Part shown: in pieces, positions 9,371 to 18,328 of the stretch
Position numbering within the stretch: position 1 is the first letter of the stretch
Layout: each line of letters opens with the position of its first letter
Source: CBDBDZ01 sp965204215
GTDB lineage: Bacteria; Pseudomonadota; Gammaproteobacteria; Pseudomonadales; GM7GCV1
Length of the DNA stretch: 64,000 nucleotides
Direction of reading: 5' to 3'
Assembly: GCA_965204215.1 (NCBI GenBank)
Contig: CBDBDZ010000013.1
Coordinates: 186,001 to 250,000 of the forward strand
Made by a program: the position numbers and the translations under genes
The notes under the pieces: model-generated
What the model was told of the DNA's origin: nothing
Database searches by the model: none
What the model saw: only the letters and a program-made list of their open reading frames with translations

Positions 9371-9922
9371 AAATTTGCGGATTACCAACAGCGTATTCAA
9401 AATGGTGAGGTTATAGCCTGTGCCGCTGAAGGGGTTTGGGGACTGTCTTGTGATGCTTATAATTATGATGCGGTACAAACACTATTACAGTTGAAGCAGC
9501 GCGAAGTATCCAAAGGTTTAATAATGGTTGTAGGTTCACTACAACAATTTATAAACATTGCAAGTACGCTATCGACAGTTCAACAACAATGGGTTGAAGA
9601 TGATATGAATATTTCGTCTTTAACTACCTGGTTGGTTAATCATCAAAACACTGTGCCTGACTGGGTAACAGGAAAGCGTAGTGAAGTGGCTTTGCGTATC
9701 ACTAAACAACCGCAATTGGCGGCGCTTTGTGTGGCTGCAAATCGCCCCTTAATATCAACTTCTGCTAACCCAAGCGCATTATCCCCAGCTATGGATGCAC
9801 AGCAAGTCGCTGAATATTTTCCACAGATTGCAATAGTGAAGAGCGAAGTTATGCAGCAATATAAAGGGCGAGTTAGTCAATTGCGTAGTTTGGTTACAGG
9901 TGAAATCGTTATAGCCCGTTAG
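9353..9922 (+). CDS. tsaC: Threonylcarbamoyl-AMP synthase (TsaC/YrdC family)
   Basis: Makes threonylcarbamoyl-AMP for the t6A37 modification of ANN-decoding tRNAs. ATG 9353 gives 189 residues, close to E. coli TsaC (190); a TTG at 9323 would add ten residues without family support. The YrdC fold is seen in GEVIACAAEGVWGLSCDA, LLQLKQREVSKGLIMVVG, GKRSEVALRITKQPQ and PLISTSANPSALSPA. The second residue of the usual P-T-E-A motif is changed (A-A-E-G here). It heads the tsaC-hemF-aroE cluster typical of gammaproteobacteria. Its first five residues come from a dispersed repeat motif. Confidence 0.92.
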   Translation: MHNLGLKFADYQQRIQNGEVIACAAEGVWGLSCDAYNYDAVQTLLQLKQREVSKGLIMVVGSLQQFINIASTLSTVQQQWVEDDMNISSLTTWLVNHQNTVPDWVTGKRSEVALRITKQPQLAALCVAANRPLISTSANPSALSPAMDAQQVAEYFPQIAIVKSEVMQQYKGRVSQLRSLVTGEIVIAR

Positions 9923-9949
9923 ACTAGTTGTTATACGAGTATCAGAAAT

Positions 9950-10903
9950 ATGTCATCACAGATAAATGTTGGAGCCGTTACCAGTTATTTGCGCAATTTG
10001 CAAGATACTATTTGCAATGCATTGACGGATATTGATGATAGTCAATACACTCAGGACAATTGGCAGCGTAAAGACAAGCAAGAGGACTTTAGTGCAGGAG
10101 GGGGCATAACCCGCGCATTTGAAAGCGACAGTAGCAGTGGCGAGATTATTGCAAAAGGTGGGGTCAATTTTTCGCATATATACGGTAGTGAGTTACCGTC
10201 TTCTGCAACTACTACCAGACCAGAATTAACAGGTAGAACCTATGAAGCAATGGGCGTTTCGGTGGTAATGCATCCACATAATCCTTATGTGCCAACCTCT
10301 CATGCCAATGTGCGTTTTTTTGTTGCACATGAAACGGGCAAAGACCCTATTTGGTGGTTTGGGGGAGGATTTGACTTAACACCTTATTATGGTTTTGAAC
10401 AAGATTGTATTCACTGGCACCAAATGGCTCGCAATGCTTGTAAACCGTTTGAAAAAGATGATAGTGATGGCTTATACAGGCAATTAAAACAACAGTGTGA
10501 CGACTATTTTTATTTGCCGCATCGCAATGAACCCCGAGGAATAGGTGGATTGTTTTATGATAATTTTAATCAATGGGAGTTTGAACAGAGCTTTGCGTTT
10601 ATGCGCTCTGTTGGCAGCCATTATTTAAAAGCTTATATGCCCATCATTAAACGCAGAAGAGATACGCCATTTGGTAAAAAGGAAATAGACTTTCAACAAT
10701 ATCGCCGAGGGCGTTATGTAGAGTTTAATTTATTGCAAGACAGAGGTACCTTGTTCGGTATTCAATCAGGTGGGCGCACTGAATCTATATTGATGTCAAT
10801 GCCACCCAATGTGCAATGGCGCTACAATTGGTCACCTGAAAAAGGTTCTTTGGAATATGGATTATTAACCGATTTTTTGGTTAAAGGCAAAAATTGGATA
10901 TGA
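9950..10903 (+). CDS. hemF: Oxygen-dependent coproporphyrinogen III oxidase
   Basis: Converts coproporphyrinogen III to protoporphyrinogen IX with O2. 317 residues. The family signature is clear: GGGITRAFE, VSVVMHPHNPYVPTSHANVR, WWFGGGFDLTPYY, HRNEPRGIGGLFYDN, FNLLQDRGTLFGIQSGGRTESILMSMPP. The conserved His residues of the active site lie in these blocks. It overlaps aroE by ten bases. Together with hemH at 35.4 kb this covers two late haem steps. Confidence 0.97.
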   Translation: MSSQINVGAVTSYLRNLQDTICNALTDIDDSQYTQDNWQRKDKQEDFSAGGGITRAFESDSSSGEIIAKGGVNFSHIYGSELPSSATTTRPELTGRTYEAMGVSVVMHPHNPYVPTSHANVRFFVAHETGKDPIWWFGGGFDLTPYYGFEQDCIHWHQMARNACKPFEKDDSDGLYRQLKQQCDDYFYLPHRNEPRGIGGLFYDNFNQWEFEQSFAFMRSVGSHYLKAYMPIIKRRRDTPFGKKEIDFQQYRRGRYVEFNLLQDRGTLFGIQSGGRTESILMSMPPNVQWRYNWSPEKGSLEYGLLTDFLVKGKNWI

Positions 10904-11754
10904 TTAAACCGTTTGTGGTATTTGGTAATCCTGTAGAGCAAAGTCAATCGCCCTTTATTCATCGACAATTTGCCGAGCAGTTTGGCAAACAACTTGATTA
11001 TCACATTGACTATCAAAAACAGTGGGTGGCAGTGAATGGTTTTTATCATGCAGCCGATAATTTTTTCCAAAATGGGGGAATTGGTGCCAATGTGACAGCG
11101 CCATTTAAGCTGGATGCCTTTAATTATGTATCGCAACTATCGCCGAGAGCTGAATTGGCGCGCGCGGTAAATACTCTAACCAGAAGAGACAACATTATTT
11201 GTGGTGATAATACCGATGGCATAGGCTGGATGCGCGATATTTGTAATAACCAACAACAAACATTGACCCATAAACACATTTTATTGTGGGGAGCAGGTGG
11301 TGCTGCACAAGGGCTGATGGATGCTGTTATTCAGCAACAACCCTCTCGTTTAACAATTATTAACCGCACTTTTAAAAGGGCTGATCTTTTAGTTAAAGCC
11401 TTCAAAAGCAGTGCTTTATCCAGGCGGGTTGACCTGAAAGCATTGTCCATGGAATCCATTGAAGGGATAAATCCAGACTTTATTATTAATGCCAGTAGTG
11501 TTGGCCTTAATTGTACAAATGTGATTGATTTACCCAAATCGCTGGCTAAGTCTAAGCCGTATTGTTATGATTTGACGTATTCGAGCAGCGATACAGTGTT
11601 TGTTCAATGGGCGAAAAACCTTGAACTGGAAAGTAGTGACGGTTTAGGTATGCTGGTTGAACAGGCGGCAGAATCGTTTTTTATCTGGCACAACCTGCGC
11701 CCGGAAACCCAGTCTGTGATAAAACAATTACGTCAACATCTCAATAATATTTAA
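10894..11754 (+). CDS. aroE: Shikimate dehydrogenase
   Basis: NADPH-dependent reduction of 3-dehydroshikimate. 286 residues from ATG 10894; ATG 10900 is an equally good start. Substrate-binding QSQSPFIH at the N-terminus, catalytic-Lys block NVTAPFK, NTDGIGW, nucleotide-binding LLWGAGGAAQGLMDAV and the C-terminal DGLGMLVEQAAESFFIW are all visible. Translationally coupled to hemF through the overlap. Confidence 0.97.
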   Translation: MDMIKPFVVFGNPVEQSQSPFIHRQFAEQFGKQLDYHIDYQKQWVAVNGFYHAADNFFQNGGIGANVTAPFKLDAFNYVSQLSPRAELARAVNTLTRRDNIICGDNTDGIGWMRDICNNQQQTLTHKHILLWGAGGAAQGLMDAVIQQQPSRLTIINRTFKRADLLVKAFKSSALSRRVDLKALSMESIEGINPDFIINASSVGLNCTNVIDLPKSLAKSKPYCYDLTYSSSDTVFVQWAKNLELESSDGLGMLVEQAAESFFIWHNLRPETQSVIKQLRQHLNNI

Positions 11755-11766
11755 CATACCTAAAAT

Positions 11767-12312
11767 ATGGCAGAATTTACCGCATTTACTGTAAAAGCCT
11801 CTAGTACCATTTCAAAGATAATGCTGGATGTGTCCATATGTTTAGCTACACCACAACCGGTTGAAGATAGTGAGTTATTGTTAATGAAAGCCATTATTGA
11901 TACAGGACGTGAAAAAACGGTTGTTTCACCACAACTCATGCTGCAATTATTATCGACGAGAGAGGGCATTCAAAAATTGGATCAATTCACCCTGGTAGAT
12001 ATTTATTTACCAAACCGTATCCGCATAGCAGGTGTGCCAATGGAAATTGCAATGCTGGATAAGGGTTTAGATTGCTGTTTAGGTATGGATATTGTATCGC
12101 TAGGTGATTTGAGTCTATCAACTTTTGGAGGGCAGACACAATTTTCCTTTCGTGTGCCCAGTTGTGGTGGAGAGGATTATGTCGAACATCACAATATTCA
12201 GAGCACTCAGGTTAAGCCTGTTAAAAAGGCAATGGTAATGACAGGGCGTGGCGCAATGTGTCCGTGTGGCAGTGGTAAAAAACACAAAAATTGTTGTGCA
12301 AAATTGCATTAA
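11767..12312 (+). CDS. Retropepsin-like aspartic protease domain fused to a C-terminal SEC-C zinc motif
   Basis: 181 residues. The N-terminal two thirds look like a single-lobe retroviral-type aspartic protease: the KAIIDTGREKTVVS segment gives the D-T-G active-site triad near residues 45-47, followed by a second hydrophobic beta region (LDCCLGMDIVSLGDL). The last 20 residues are a canonical SEC-C motif (MCPCGSGKKHKNCC), the zinc-binding tail found on SecA and many orphan proteins. No signal peptide, so probably cytoplasmic. It sits 12 bases after aroE and 21 before the transporter, probably in one transcript. Substrate unknown. The protease call rests on the short D-T-G block and beta pattern. 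Confidence 0.7.
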   Translation: MAEFTAFTVKASSTISKIMLDVSICLATPQPVEDSELLLMKAIIDTGREKTVVSPQLMLQLLSTREGIQKLDQFTLVDIYLPNRIRIAGVPMEIAMLDKGLDCCLGMDIVSLGDLSLSTFGGQTQFSFRVPSCGGEDYVEHHNIQSTQVKPVKKAMVMTGRGAMCPCGSGKKHKNCCAKLH

Positions 12313-12333
12313 GTTGCATTCCATTTAACGGGA

Positions 12334-13722
12334 ATGACGGAGTCGTATTCTGCTCCTAAATTAGTTGTTGGCCTGGTCAGCAGTTTAGTTATTTACAGTT
12401 TGCTGACATGGTTACAATTTGAGCACATCATCATTTGGTGCCTTAGTATAACTTGTTTGACAGCTTTTTATTGGATTAGCGGAGCCATACCCATTCCTGC
12501 CGCATCGTTAATACCGTTTGTACTCTTTCCAATAACAGGTGTCCTAACCTTTAAACAAGCTTCATCCAGTCTGGGTGATCACATTATTATTTTGCTAATG
12601 GGAGGATTTATGATTGCTCGAGGGTTAGAAAAAGCCAATTTGCATAAGCGCTTTGCATTGATTATTTTAAATGCAGTGGGTGGTAAAGGAGGTAAACGCC
12701 TGGTCATTGCTTTTATGCTTTGTGGTGCTTTATTGTCCATGTGGATTAGTAACACAGCATCCTGTTTAGTGCTAATGCCAATTGCTATGGCAGTACTCAA
12801 ACAAGCAGAAGATGAGTCACTATATGTGCCAACCCTTTTAGGAATTGCTTTTTCCTGCAATATAGGGGGCATTGGAACCTTGGTAGGGACACCCACTAAT
12901 TTGTTATTTGCTGGAGTATATCAAACATTATCGGGCGAAGAATTTGCCTTTTTACAGTGGATGAAAATAGGTGTTCTTGTTGTTGTTATAGGATTGCCGC
13001 TTATGGCCTTTTGGTTATGTCGCAATATTCAATCGGCTAAAAGCATCGCATTGCCTCAGGTAGGTTCGTGGAGCAGTGCTGAAAAAAGAGTATTGGCTGT
13101 TTTTGGTTTTGTGGTTTTTCTGTGGGTATTTAGGCTAGAGCCTTTTGGAGGTTGGTCAAACTTATCAGGTATCTCAACAGTGGGTGACTCGACAATAGCA
13201 TTGTTAGGAGTGTTGTTTATGTTTATTATTCCCTCTAATAATCAAGATAAGCCTAAAGAGGCATTACTAGACTGGGAGACGGCTTCCAACATACCATGGG
13301 GAATGTTAATTCTATTTGCAGGAGGTATTACCGTAGCAAAAGCTTTTCAGTACAGTGGCACAGCTGAACTAATGGGTAATGCCTTATCAAGTGCAGTGAC
13401 CTTACATCCGTTATTACTTACCTTCATTATCGCAATAGGCGTTGTGTTTTTAACTGATATTACCAGTAACGTCGCTACCACATCGCTACTTATGCCTGTT
13501 TTAGGCGCTACAGCCATGGCGAATAATTTGCCCATTGAAATGTTAATGATTCCCGCAGCCATGGCAGCTAGTTGCGCATTCATGCTGCCAGTAGCTACTG
13601 CGCCTAATGCTATTGTTTTTGGTACAGGGAAAGTCAGCGTCAGGCAAATGGCACAAGAGGGAATTGTATTAAATGTCGTAATGGGGATGGTAATTAGTGT
13701 GATTTGCTATCTTTTGTTGTGA
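12334..13722 (+). CDS. DASS/SLC13-type anion (dicarboxylate) transporter
   Basis: 462-residue polytopic membrane protein with about 11-12 hydrophobic segments. It has the two SNT-type motifs that bind sodium and carboxylate in this family: SNTASCLVLMPIA near residue 140 and TSNVATTSLLMPV near residue 380, with the paired GTPTNLLFAG and APNAIVFGTG loops. Probably imports di- or tricarboxylates with sodium; the substrate cannot be told. The TGA stop falls on the first bases of a family A repeat. Confidence 0.88.
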   Translation: MTESYSAPKLVVGLVSSLVIYSLLTWLQFEHIIIWCLSITCLTAFYWISGAIPIPAASLIPFVLFPITGVLTFKQASSSLGDHIIILLMGGFMIARGLEKANLHKRFALIILNAVGGKGGKRLVIAFMLCGALLSMWISNTASCLVLMPIAMAVLKQAEDESLYVPTLLGIAFSCNIGGIGTLVGTPTNLLFAGVYQTLSGEEFAFLQWMKIGVLVVVIGLPLMAFWLCRNIQSAKSIALPQVGSWSSAEKRVLAVFGFVVFLWVFRLEPFGGWSNLSGISTVGDSTIALLGVLFMFIIPSNNQDKPKEALLDWETASNIPWGMLILFAGGITVAKAFQYSGTAELMGNALSSAVTLHPLLLTFIIAIGVVFLTDITSNVATTSLLMPVLGATAMANNLPIEMLMIPAAMAASCAFMLPVATAPNAIVFGTGKVSVRQMAQEGIVLNVVMGMVISVICYLLL

Positions 13723-13860
13723 GAGTTTTGCATAATTACTGCGCTCGCCAATACAGCGTTAAATTTTCGCTCAAAATGCTCATTTACTGCCAGTAAACTC
13801 CGCTTTTTCGTTCAAATTTGCCTTGTCTTGGCATCGCTCGTGACATTATGCAAAACTCTC
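13721..13860. repeat. Family A inverted-repeat element, copy 1
   Basis: 140-bp element with perfect 16-bp terminal inverted repeats GAGAGTTTTGCATAAT / ATTATGCAAAACTCTC. The interior is shared with 55855-55994 (ATGCTCATTTACTGC, AAACTCCGCTTTTTCGTTC, ATCGCTCGTGACATT). Non-coding. Looks like a miniature inverted-repeat element, or a large hairpin, at the end of the transporter gene. Confidence 0.85.
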
Positions 13861-13885
13861 GTTGTAGTTTTATATTATGGTATAA

Positions 13886-13902
13886 CTAGGATTATGCATT
13901 AG
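13886..13902 (-). repeat. ATGCAT-type terminal motif, solo copy
   Basis: CTAGGATTATGCATTAG, a variant of the ends of the element at 45363-45538, lying in the promoter region of the oxidoreductase gene. A CTATCT/AGATAG inverted repeat follows at 13942-13962, next to the start codon, and could be an operator. Confidence 0.6.
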
Positions 13903-13967
13903 AAACCTGCTGCATACAATCAAGATGAATGTTATACTTTTCTATCTACTGAAATGAGATAGCTACT

Positions 13968-14945
13968 ATGAAAGCTTTAGTTTGTCGTGAATTGGGACCT
14001 GTTGAGTCCTTGTCATTGGAAAATGACTTTCCTGTACCCGAATTAGGGGACAACGATGTATTAATTGAAGTAAAGGCAGCTGGGTTAAATTTTCCTGATA
14101 CCTTAATTATTGAAGGTAAATATCAAATAAAACCAGAATTGCCTTTTGTTCCAGGTGCTGAATGTGCTGGCGTTATCAGCGAAGTGGGTTCTAAAGTAAG
14201 CAACTACAAGATGGGTGATAAAGTTATTAATTTTAATTCGCATGGTGCTTTTTGCGAGAAAATTGTTGCCAACGCCAATGCCATTTATCCTATGCCAAGT
14301 GGGGTTAGTTACGAAGTGGCAGCAGGGGTTAGCATGACTTATTTTACCTCATACTACGCATTAAAACAGCGTGCGAAATTACAGGCGGGTGAAACCGTAT
14401 TGGTATTGGGAGCCGGTGGTGGAGTGGGTATTACAGCAGTGGAGTTGTCAAAAAAAATGGGTGCTACAGTTATTGCTGCTGCTAGTACTCAAGATAAATT
14501 GGATTTAGCTCAAAAAATGGGGGCTGATTACACAATTAATTATAACGAGGAATCGTTAAAAGATCGCGTTAAAGAAATAACAGGTGGAGCAGGGGTTAAT
14601 GTGGTGTATGATCCAGTGGGCGGAAATTATTCTGAAACAGCACTGCGCTGTATGGCTTGGGAAGGGCGTTTTTTAGTTATTGGTTTTGCCAATGGTGAAA
14701 TACCCAAAATTCCGCTGAATTTAACCTTGTTGAAAGGTTGCGATATTGTGGGCGTATTCTGGGGAGCATTTACTATGCGTGAATCTCAAGAACAAGCCAT
14801 TAACATGCGTGAAATATGGGGAATGTTTGAACGCAATGAGCTTAATCCCATTGTTACCGATACCTTTCCAATAGAGAATTATGCCGATGCCTACCACTGT
14901 CTGACTGGGCGTAAAGCCAGAGGCAAAGTTATTTTAACTTTCTAA
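13968..14945 (+). CDS. NADPH:quinone oxidoreductase-like medium-chain dehydrogenase/reductase
   Basis: 325-residue zinc-independent MDR enzyme. The GroES-like N-terminal domain contains GLNFPDTLIIEGKYQ and LPFVPGAECAGVI; the Rossmann motif is VLVLGAGGGVGITAVEL near residues 143-159; the catalytic-zinc Cys/His set is missing, as usual in quinone oxidoreductases and enoyl reductases. It is followed after 34 bases by the bifunctional beta-oxidation protein, so it may act on an enoyl-CoA or quinone in the same pathway. An acrylyl-CoA reductase role relevant to DMSP breakdown is possible but not supported by position. Confidence 0.85.
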   Translation: MKALVCRELGPVESLSLENDFPVPELGDNDVLIEVKAAGLNFPDTLIIEGKYQIKPELPFVPGAECAGVISEVGSKVSNYKMGDKVINFNSHGAFCEKIVANANAIYPMPSGVSYEVAAGVSMTYFTSYYALKQRAKLQAGETVLVLGAGGGVGITAVELSKKMGATVIAAASTQDKLDLAQKMGADYTINYNEESLKDRVKEITGGAGVNVVYDPVGGNYSETALRCMAWEGRFLVIGFANGEIPKIPLNLTLLKGCDIVGVFWGAFTMRESQEQAINMREIWGMFERNELNPIVTDTFPIENYADAYHCLTGRKARGKVILTF

Positions 14946-14979
14946 TTTTAAAGAAACCATTAGTACCAAAGAGAACTGT

Positions 14980-17106
14980 ATGACCACCCAAGTAAATGAA
15001 GTTGTAACCTATAGTATTGTTGACCAGGTTGGAGTTATTAAACTTAATTTCCCTCCTGTCAATGCGCTTTCGTTTGTCCTTCGCACTGGCATTGTACAAG
15101 CATTGGAAATTGCTCAAAACGATGACAGTAAAGCTATTATTATTATTTGTGAAGGGCGAACCTTTATTGCTGGCGCAGATATTACTGAATTTAATAAACC
15201 ACCCCAACACCCTATTTTGCCTGAGTTACTGGAAGAACACATCAACGTCAGCAACAAACTTATTGTAGCGGCTATTCACGGTACGGCATTAGGCGGTGGG
15301 CTTGAAACCGCATTGTGCTGTCACTACCGTATTGCTTTGGAATCAGCCAAAGTGGGTTTGCCAGAAGTTAAATTGGGTATATTACCTGGCGCTGGTGGGA
15401 CACAGCGTGTGCCGCGAATCAGTGGCGTTTTACCTGCGCTGGAATTCATCACTAAAGGCAATCCCATGCCAGCCAATCAAGCATTGAGTATTAATTTACT
15501 AGACAAGGTTATTCCAGCAGACAGTGAGTTACAAGCCGAAGCCGTTCAATATTGTCACGAATTGCTTGATAACGCTGCACCGCTTAGACGTATTAGCGAC
15601 ATGAGTGTTGACCCGGAAACTGCACCTGCAGCATTATTTGAACAAGTGCGATCCATGGCGGCAAAACAAGCGAAAGGTATGATAGCTCCGCTTAAAATTA
15701 TTGATTGTATTGAAGCTTCAGTTACAACCAACTTCACAGAAGGTCTTCAGATTGAGCGCGATAAATTTATAGAATGCATTATGTCACCTCAATCGGCGGC
15801 ACTGCGACATTTGTTTTTTGCCGAGCGTCAGGTCGCTAAAATCAAAGGTATCGATAGCAGTGTTAAACCGCGCGATATTAAGCGAGTCGGAATCATAGGT
15901 GCAGGTTTGATGGGCGGTGGCATTGCCATGAACTTTATCAATGTCGGCATTCCGGTGACTATATTGGATGTTAATGAAGAAGGTTTAGCCAAAGGTTTGT
16001 CGGTGATTGAAGGCAATTATAAACGCAGCGTGAAAAAAGGTAAGTTAACGGAAGACAAGTTCAACCAGAGAATGAGCCTGTTAAATGGTACAACCGATTA
16101 TTCAGCACTTGCCGATGTGGATTTAGTGATTGAAGCCGTATTTGAAAATTTGGAATTAAAGAAAAAAGTATTCGCCGAATTAGATGATGTCTGCAAACCT
16201 GATGCCATATTGGCGTCAAATACGTCGTATCAAAATATCGATGAAATTGCAGCGGCAACCAACCGTCCCGATAAAGTTTGCGGTATGCACTTTTTCAGCC
16301 CCGCCAATGTCATGAAATTATTAGAAGTGGTTAGAGCCAGTCAAGCCAGCAGCGAAACCATTGTTACCGCAATGGCAATAGGCAAAGCTATCAAAAAAGT
16401 TACTGTTTTGGCAGGTGTTTGCTACGGCTTTATTGGCAATCGTATGTTCAACTGTTACATGCGCGAAGCGCAACTTTGTTTGTTGGAAGGTGCATCACCA
16501 CAACAGATTGACAGCACTTTAGAAAATTGGGGAATGGCGATGGGTTCACTCGCAGTAGGTGATTTGGCAGGTTTAGATGTTGGCTATAAAGCCAGAGAAA
16601 GTTTGCCTGAAACTGAAAAAGCAAAACTTGACCCTAAAGTTACAGCTATTACCAACCGTTTGGTAGAACAAGGCGATATCGGTCAAAAATCGGGCAAGGG
16701 TATTTATTGTTATGATGCAGAAACCAGAGCCAGACTTGAAAATAAAGACCTAAATGCAATTATTGAAGAGGAAGCAGCAAACTACAATATTATCCGTCGC
16801 AATTTTACGGATGAAGAGATTTTAGACAGACATATCCTGGCATTGGTCAATGAAGGAGCTTATATACTTGAGGAAGGCATTGCCCAAAGACCCAGCGACA
16901 TAGATATTACCTATATTTACGGCTATGGTTTTGCTCCTGCTCAAGGTGGACCCATGCACTATGCTGATACTTTGGGAATGAAAACTGTCTACCAGCGTAT
17001 TTGTGAATTTCAAGAGCAATTTGGTGATGCGTGGAAACCAGCACCCTTGATTCAAAAATTAGCAGAAGGAAATAAAAGCTTTCAGCAATGGGCAAAAGAA
17101 GGTTAG
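14980..17106 (+). CDS. Bifunctional enoyl-CoA hydratase / 3-hydroxyacyl-CoA dehydrogenase
   Basis: 708 residues, the size and domain order of FadJ/peroxisomal multifunctional enzymes. The crotonase domain (1-190) has EGRTFIAGADITEF, HGTALGGGLETALCC and LPEVKLGILPGAGGTQR, including both catalytic Glu regions. The dehydrogenase domain starts near residue 300 with GIIGAGLMGGGIAMNFI and has HFFSPANVMKLLEVV (catalytic His). Two C-terminal helical domains follow. No thiolase partner gene is adjacent. It probably works with the upstream oxidoreductase in acyl-CoA degradation; chain-length preference is unknown. Confidence 0.93.
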   Translation: MTTQVNEVVTYSIVDQVGVIKLNFPPVNALSFVLRTGIVQALEIAQNDDSKAIIIICEGRTFIAGADITEFNKPPQHPILPELLEEHINVSNKLIVAAIHGTALGGGLETALCCHYRIALESAKVGLPEVKLGILPGAGGTQRVPRISGVLPALEFITKGNPMPANQALSINLLDKVIPADSELQAEAVQYCHELLDNAAPLRRISDMSVDPETAPAALFEQVRSMAAKQAKGMIAPLKIIDCIEASVTTNFTEGLQIERDKFIECIMSPQSAALRHLFFAERQVAKIKGIDSSVKPRDIKRVGIIGAGLMGGGIAMNFINVGIPVTILDVNEEGLAKGLSVIEGNYKRSVKKGKLTEDKFNQRMSLLNGTTDYSALADVDLVIEAVFENLELKKKVFAELDDVCKPDAILASNTSYQNIDEIAAATNRPDKVCGMHFFSPANVMKLLEVVRASQASSETIVTAMAIGKAIKKVTVLAGVCYGFIGNRMFNCYMREAQLCLLEGASPQQIDSTLENWGMAMGSLAVGDLAGLDVGYKARESLPETEKAKLDPKVTAITNRLVEQGDIGQKSGKGIYCYDAETRARLENKDLNAIIEEEAANYNIIRRNFTDEEILDRHILALVNEGAYILEEGIAQRPSDIDITYIYGYGFAPAQGGPMHYADTLGMKTVYQRICEFQEQFGDAWKPAPLIQKLAEGNKSFQQWAKEG

Positions 17107-17146
17107 TACCAAATGGGTATAAATTCGATAATGTTACTTACAAATA

Positions 17147-17285
17147 GAGAGCTTTGCACAATTACTGCGCTCGAAACTACTGCGTTAAAAAGATGCTCAA
17201 AATACTCATTTACTACCCCAAAGTTCGCTTTTTCGCATATTTTTGTCTTGTATTTTCATCGCTCGTGACATTGTGCAAAGCTCTC
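17147..17285. repeat. Family A inverted-repeat element, copy 2
   Basis: 139 bp bounded by perfect 16-bp inverted repeats GAGAGCTTTGCACAAT / ATTGTGCAAAGCTCTC. Compared with copy 1 both ends changed together at two positions, so pairing is kept. Interior ATGCTCAAAATACTC and ATCGCTCGTGACATT match the family. Confidence 0.83.
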
Positions 17286-17317
17286 AAATAATTACTATTT
17301 GACGAACAGCTGAATTG

Positions 17318-18163
17318 ATGTCTAAATTTATTGCGAGACCGCGCCGAAGTTTTATATTCTCGCCAGGACTAAAATCAGAAATGTATCCCAAAGCGCTTGC
17401 ATCAGGTGCAGATATTGTTTGCGTAGAACTTGAAGATGGTATTGCTCCTAAAGATAAAGCTATTGCGCGACAAAGAGCGTTACAGTTATTCGAAGCGCCA
17501 CAAGCCAATGATGGTGTTGAACGCATTGTCCGAATTAACAGTATACGCGAGGCATTTGGTATAGCTGATGTGCAAGCCATTTTGGCGACAGATACACCGC
17601 CGCCAGCATTGATGATGCCCAAGGTGAGAACGCCAGATGAAGTCATCATGCTTGATAATTTGCTTGGTGAGCGCGGACATAAAACGCGCTTGCACATCAT
17701 TATCGAAACCAATGCAGGTCTTGAAGCAGCGTATGACATAGCGCATTGTAGTTCACGCATTGATGCAATGTTTTTTGGTGGTGTTGACATGGCAGCTGAA
17801 TTGCGCTGCGAGAATGCATGGGAACCACTGCTATATGCACGTTCTCGCGTGGTACACGCTGCCTCCTCTGCTGGTTTAGATGTGATTGATGTGCCATATT
17901 TGGATCTTGATGATGAACAAGGTATGGTGGTTGCAGCCAAGCAAGCCAAATCGCTTGGTTTTTCTGGCAAGGGCTCCATTCACCCCAAACAAATAGCAGC
18001 GCTTAACAAAGTTTTTACCCCTAGTGCGAATGAAGTAGCACGTGCGCGCCGCATTATTGATGCGTTTGAACAAGCCGATACAGGGCTGGTGGTGATTGAT
18101 GGTAAACTTATTGAAAAACCCGTATTGCGAGATATGTATCGCATTTTGGCAATAGCCGAGTGA
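17318..18163 (+). CDS. HpcH/HpaI-family CoA ester lyase (citrate lyase beta-like)
   Basis: 281 residues, TIM-barrel lyase of the CitE/malyl-CoA lyase/beta-methylmalyl-CoA lyase group. Visible motifs are RRSFIFSPGLKSEMYPKA, VCVELEDGIAPKDKAIAR (metal-binding Glu/Asp), RINSIREAFG, LHIIIETNAGLEAAYDIA and GFSGKGSIHPKQIAALN (CoA binding). ATG 17318 is preferred to the TTG one codon before. Cleaves a 3-hydroxy-dicarboxylyl-CoA such as malyl- or citramalyl-CoA; the substrate is unresolved. Preceded by family A and followed by family B repeats, so probably its own transcription unit. Confidence 0.87.
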   Translation: MSKFIARPRRSFIFSPGLKSEMYPKALASGADIVCVELEDGIAPKDKAIARQRALQLFEAPQANDGVERIVRINSIREAFGIADVQAILATDTPPPALMMPKVRTPDEVIMLDNLLGERGHKTRLHIIIETNAGLEAAYDIAHCSSRIDAMFFGGVDMAAELRCENAWEPLLYARSRVVHAASSAGLDVIDVPYLDLDDEQGMVVAAKQAKSLGFSGKGSIHPKQIAALNKVFTPSANEVARARRIIDAFEQADTGLVVIDGKLIEKPVLRDMYRILAIAE

Positions 18164-18202
18164 ACAAAAAGTTAGTAATTGCACTTATTATGCGAACTTT
18201 GG

Positions 18203-18323
18203 GGCAATAAAATATCGCTTCTGCGTATTTTCTTGTATTTCAATGGCTCGCGGCCGAGCTGACGCTTGTCGGTGGTGTCTCCCTGTGCCACATATTTGCT
18301 CGGTATTTTCATGCCGAATTAAT
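18203..18323 (+). repeat. Dispersed intergenic repeat, family B, copy 2
   Basis: 121 bp, GGCAATAAAATATCGC to ATGCCGAATTAAT, ending just before the next start codon. Collinear with 734-895 apart from the internal 41-base length difference. Confidence 0.82.
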
Positions 18324-18328
18324 AACGA

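Noticed and set aside
13968..14945. AcuI-type acrylyl-CoA reductase acting after DddP
   Set aside because: It is a quinone-oxidoreductase-type MDR protein 30 kb from dddP and next to a beta-oxidation gene. No AcuI-specific feature is visible.
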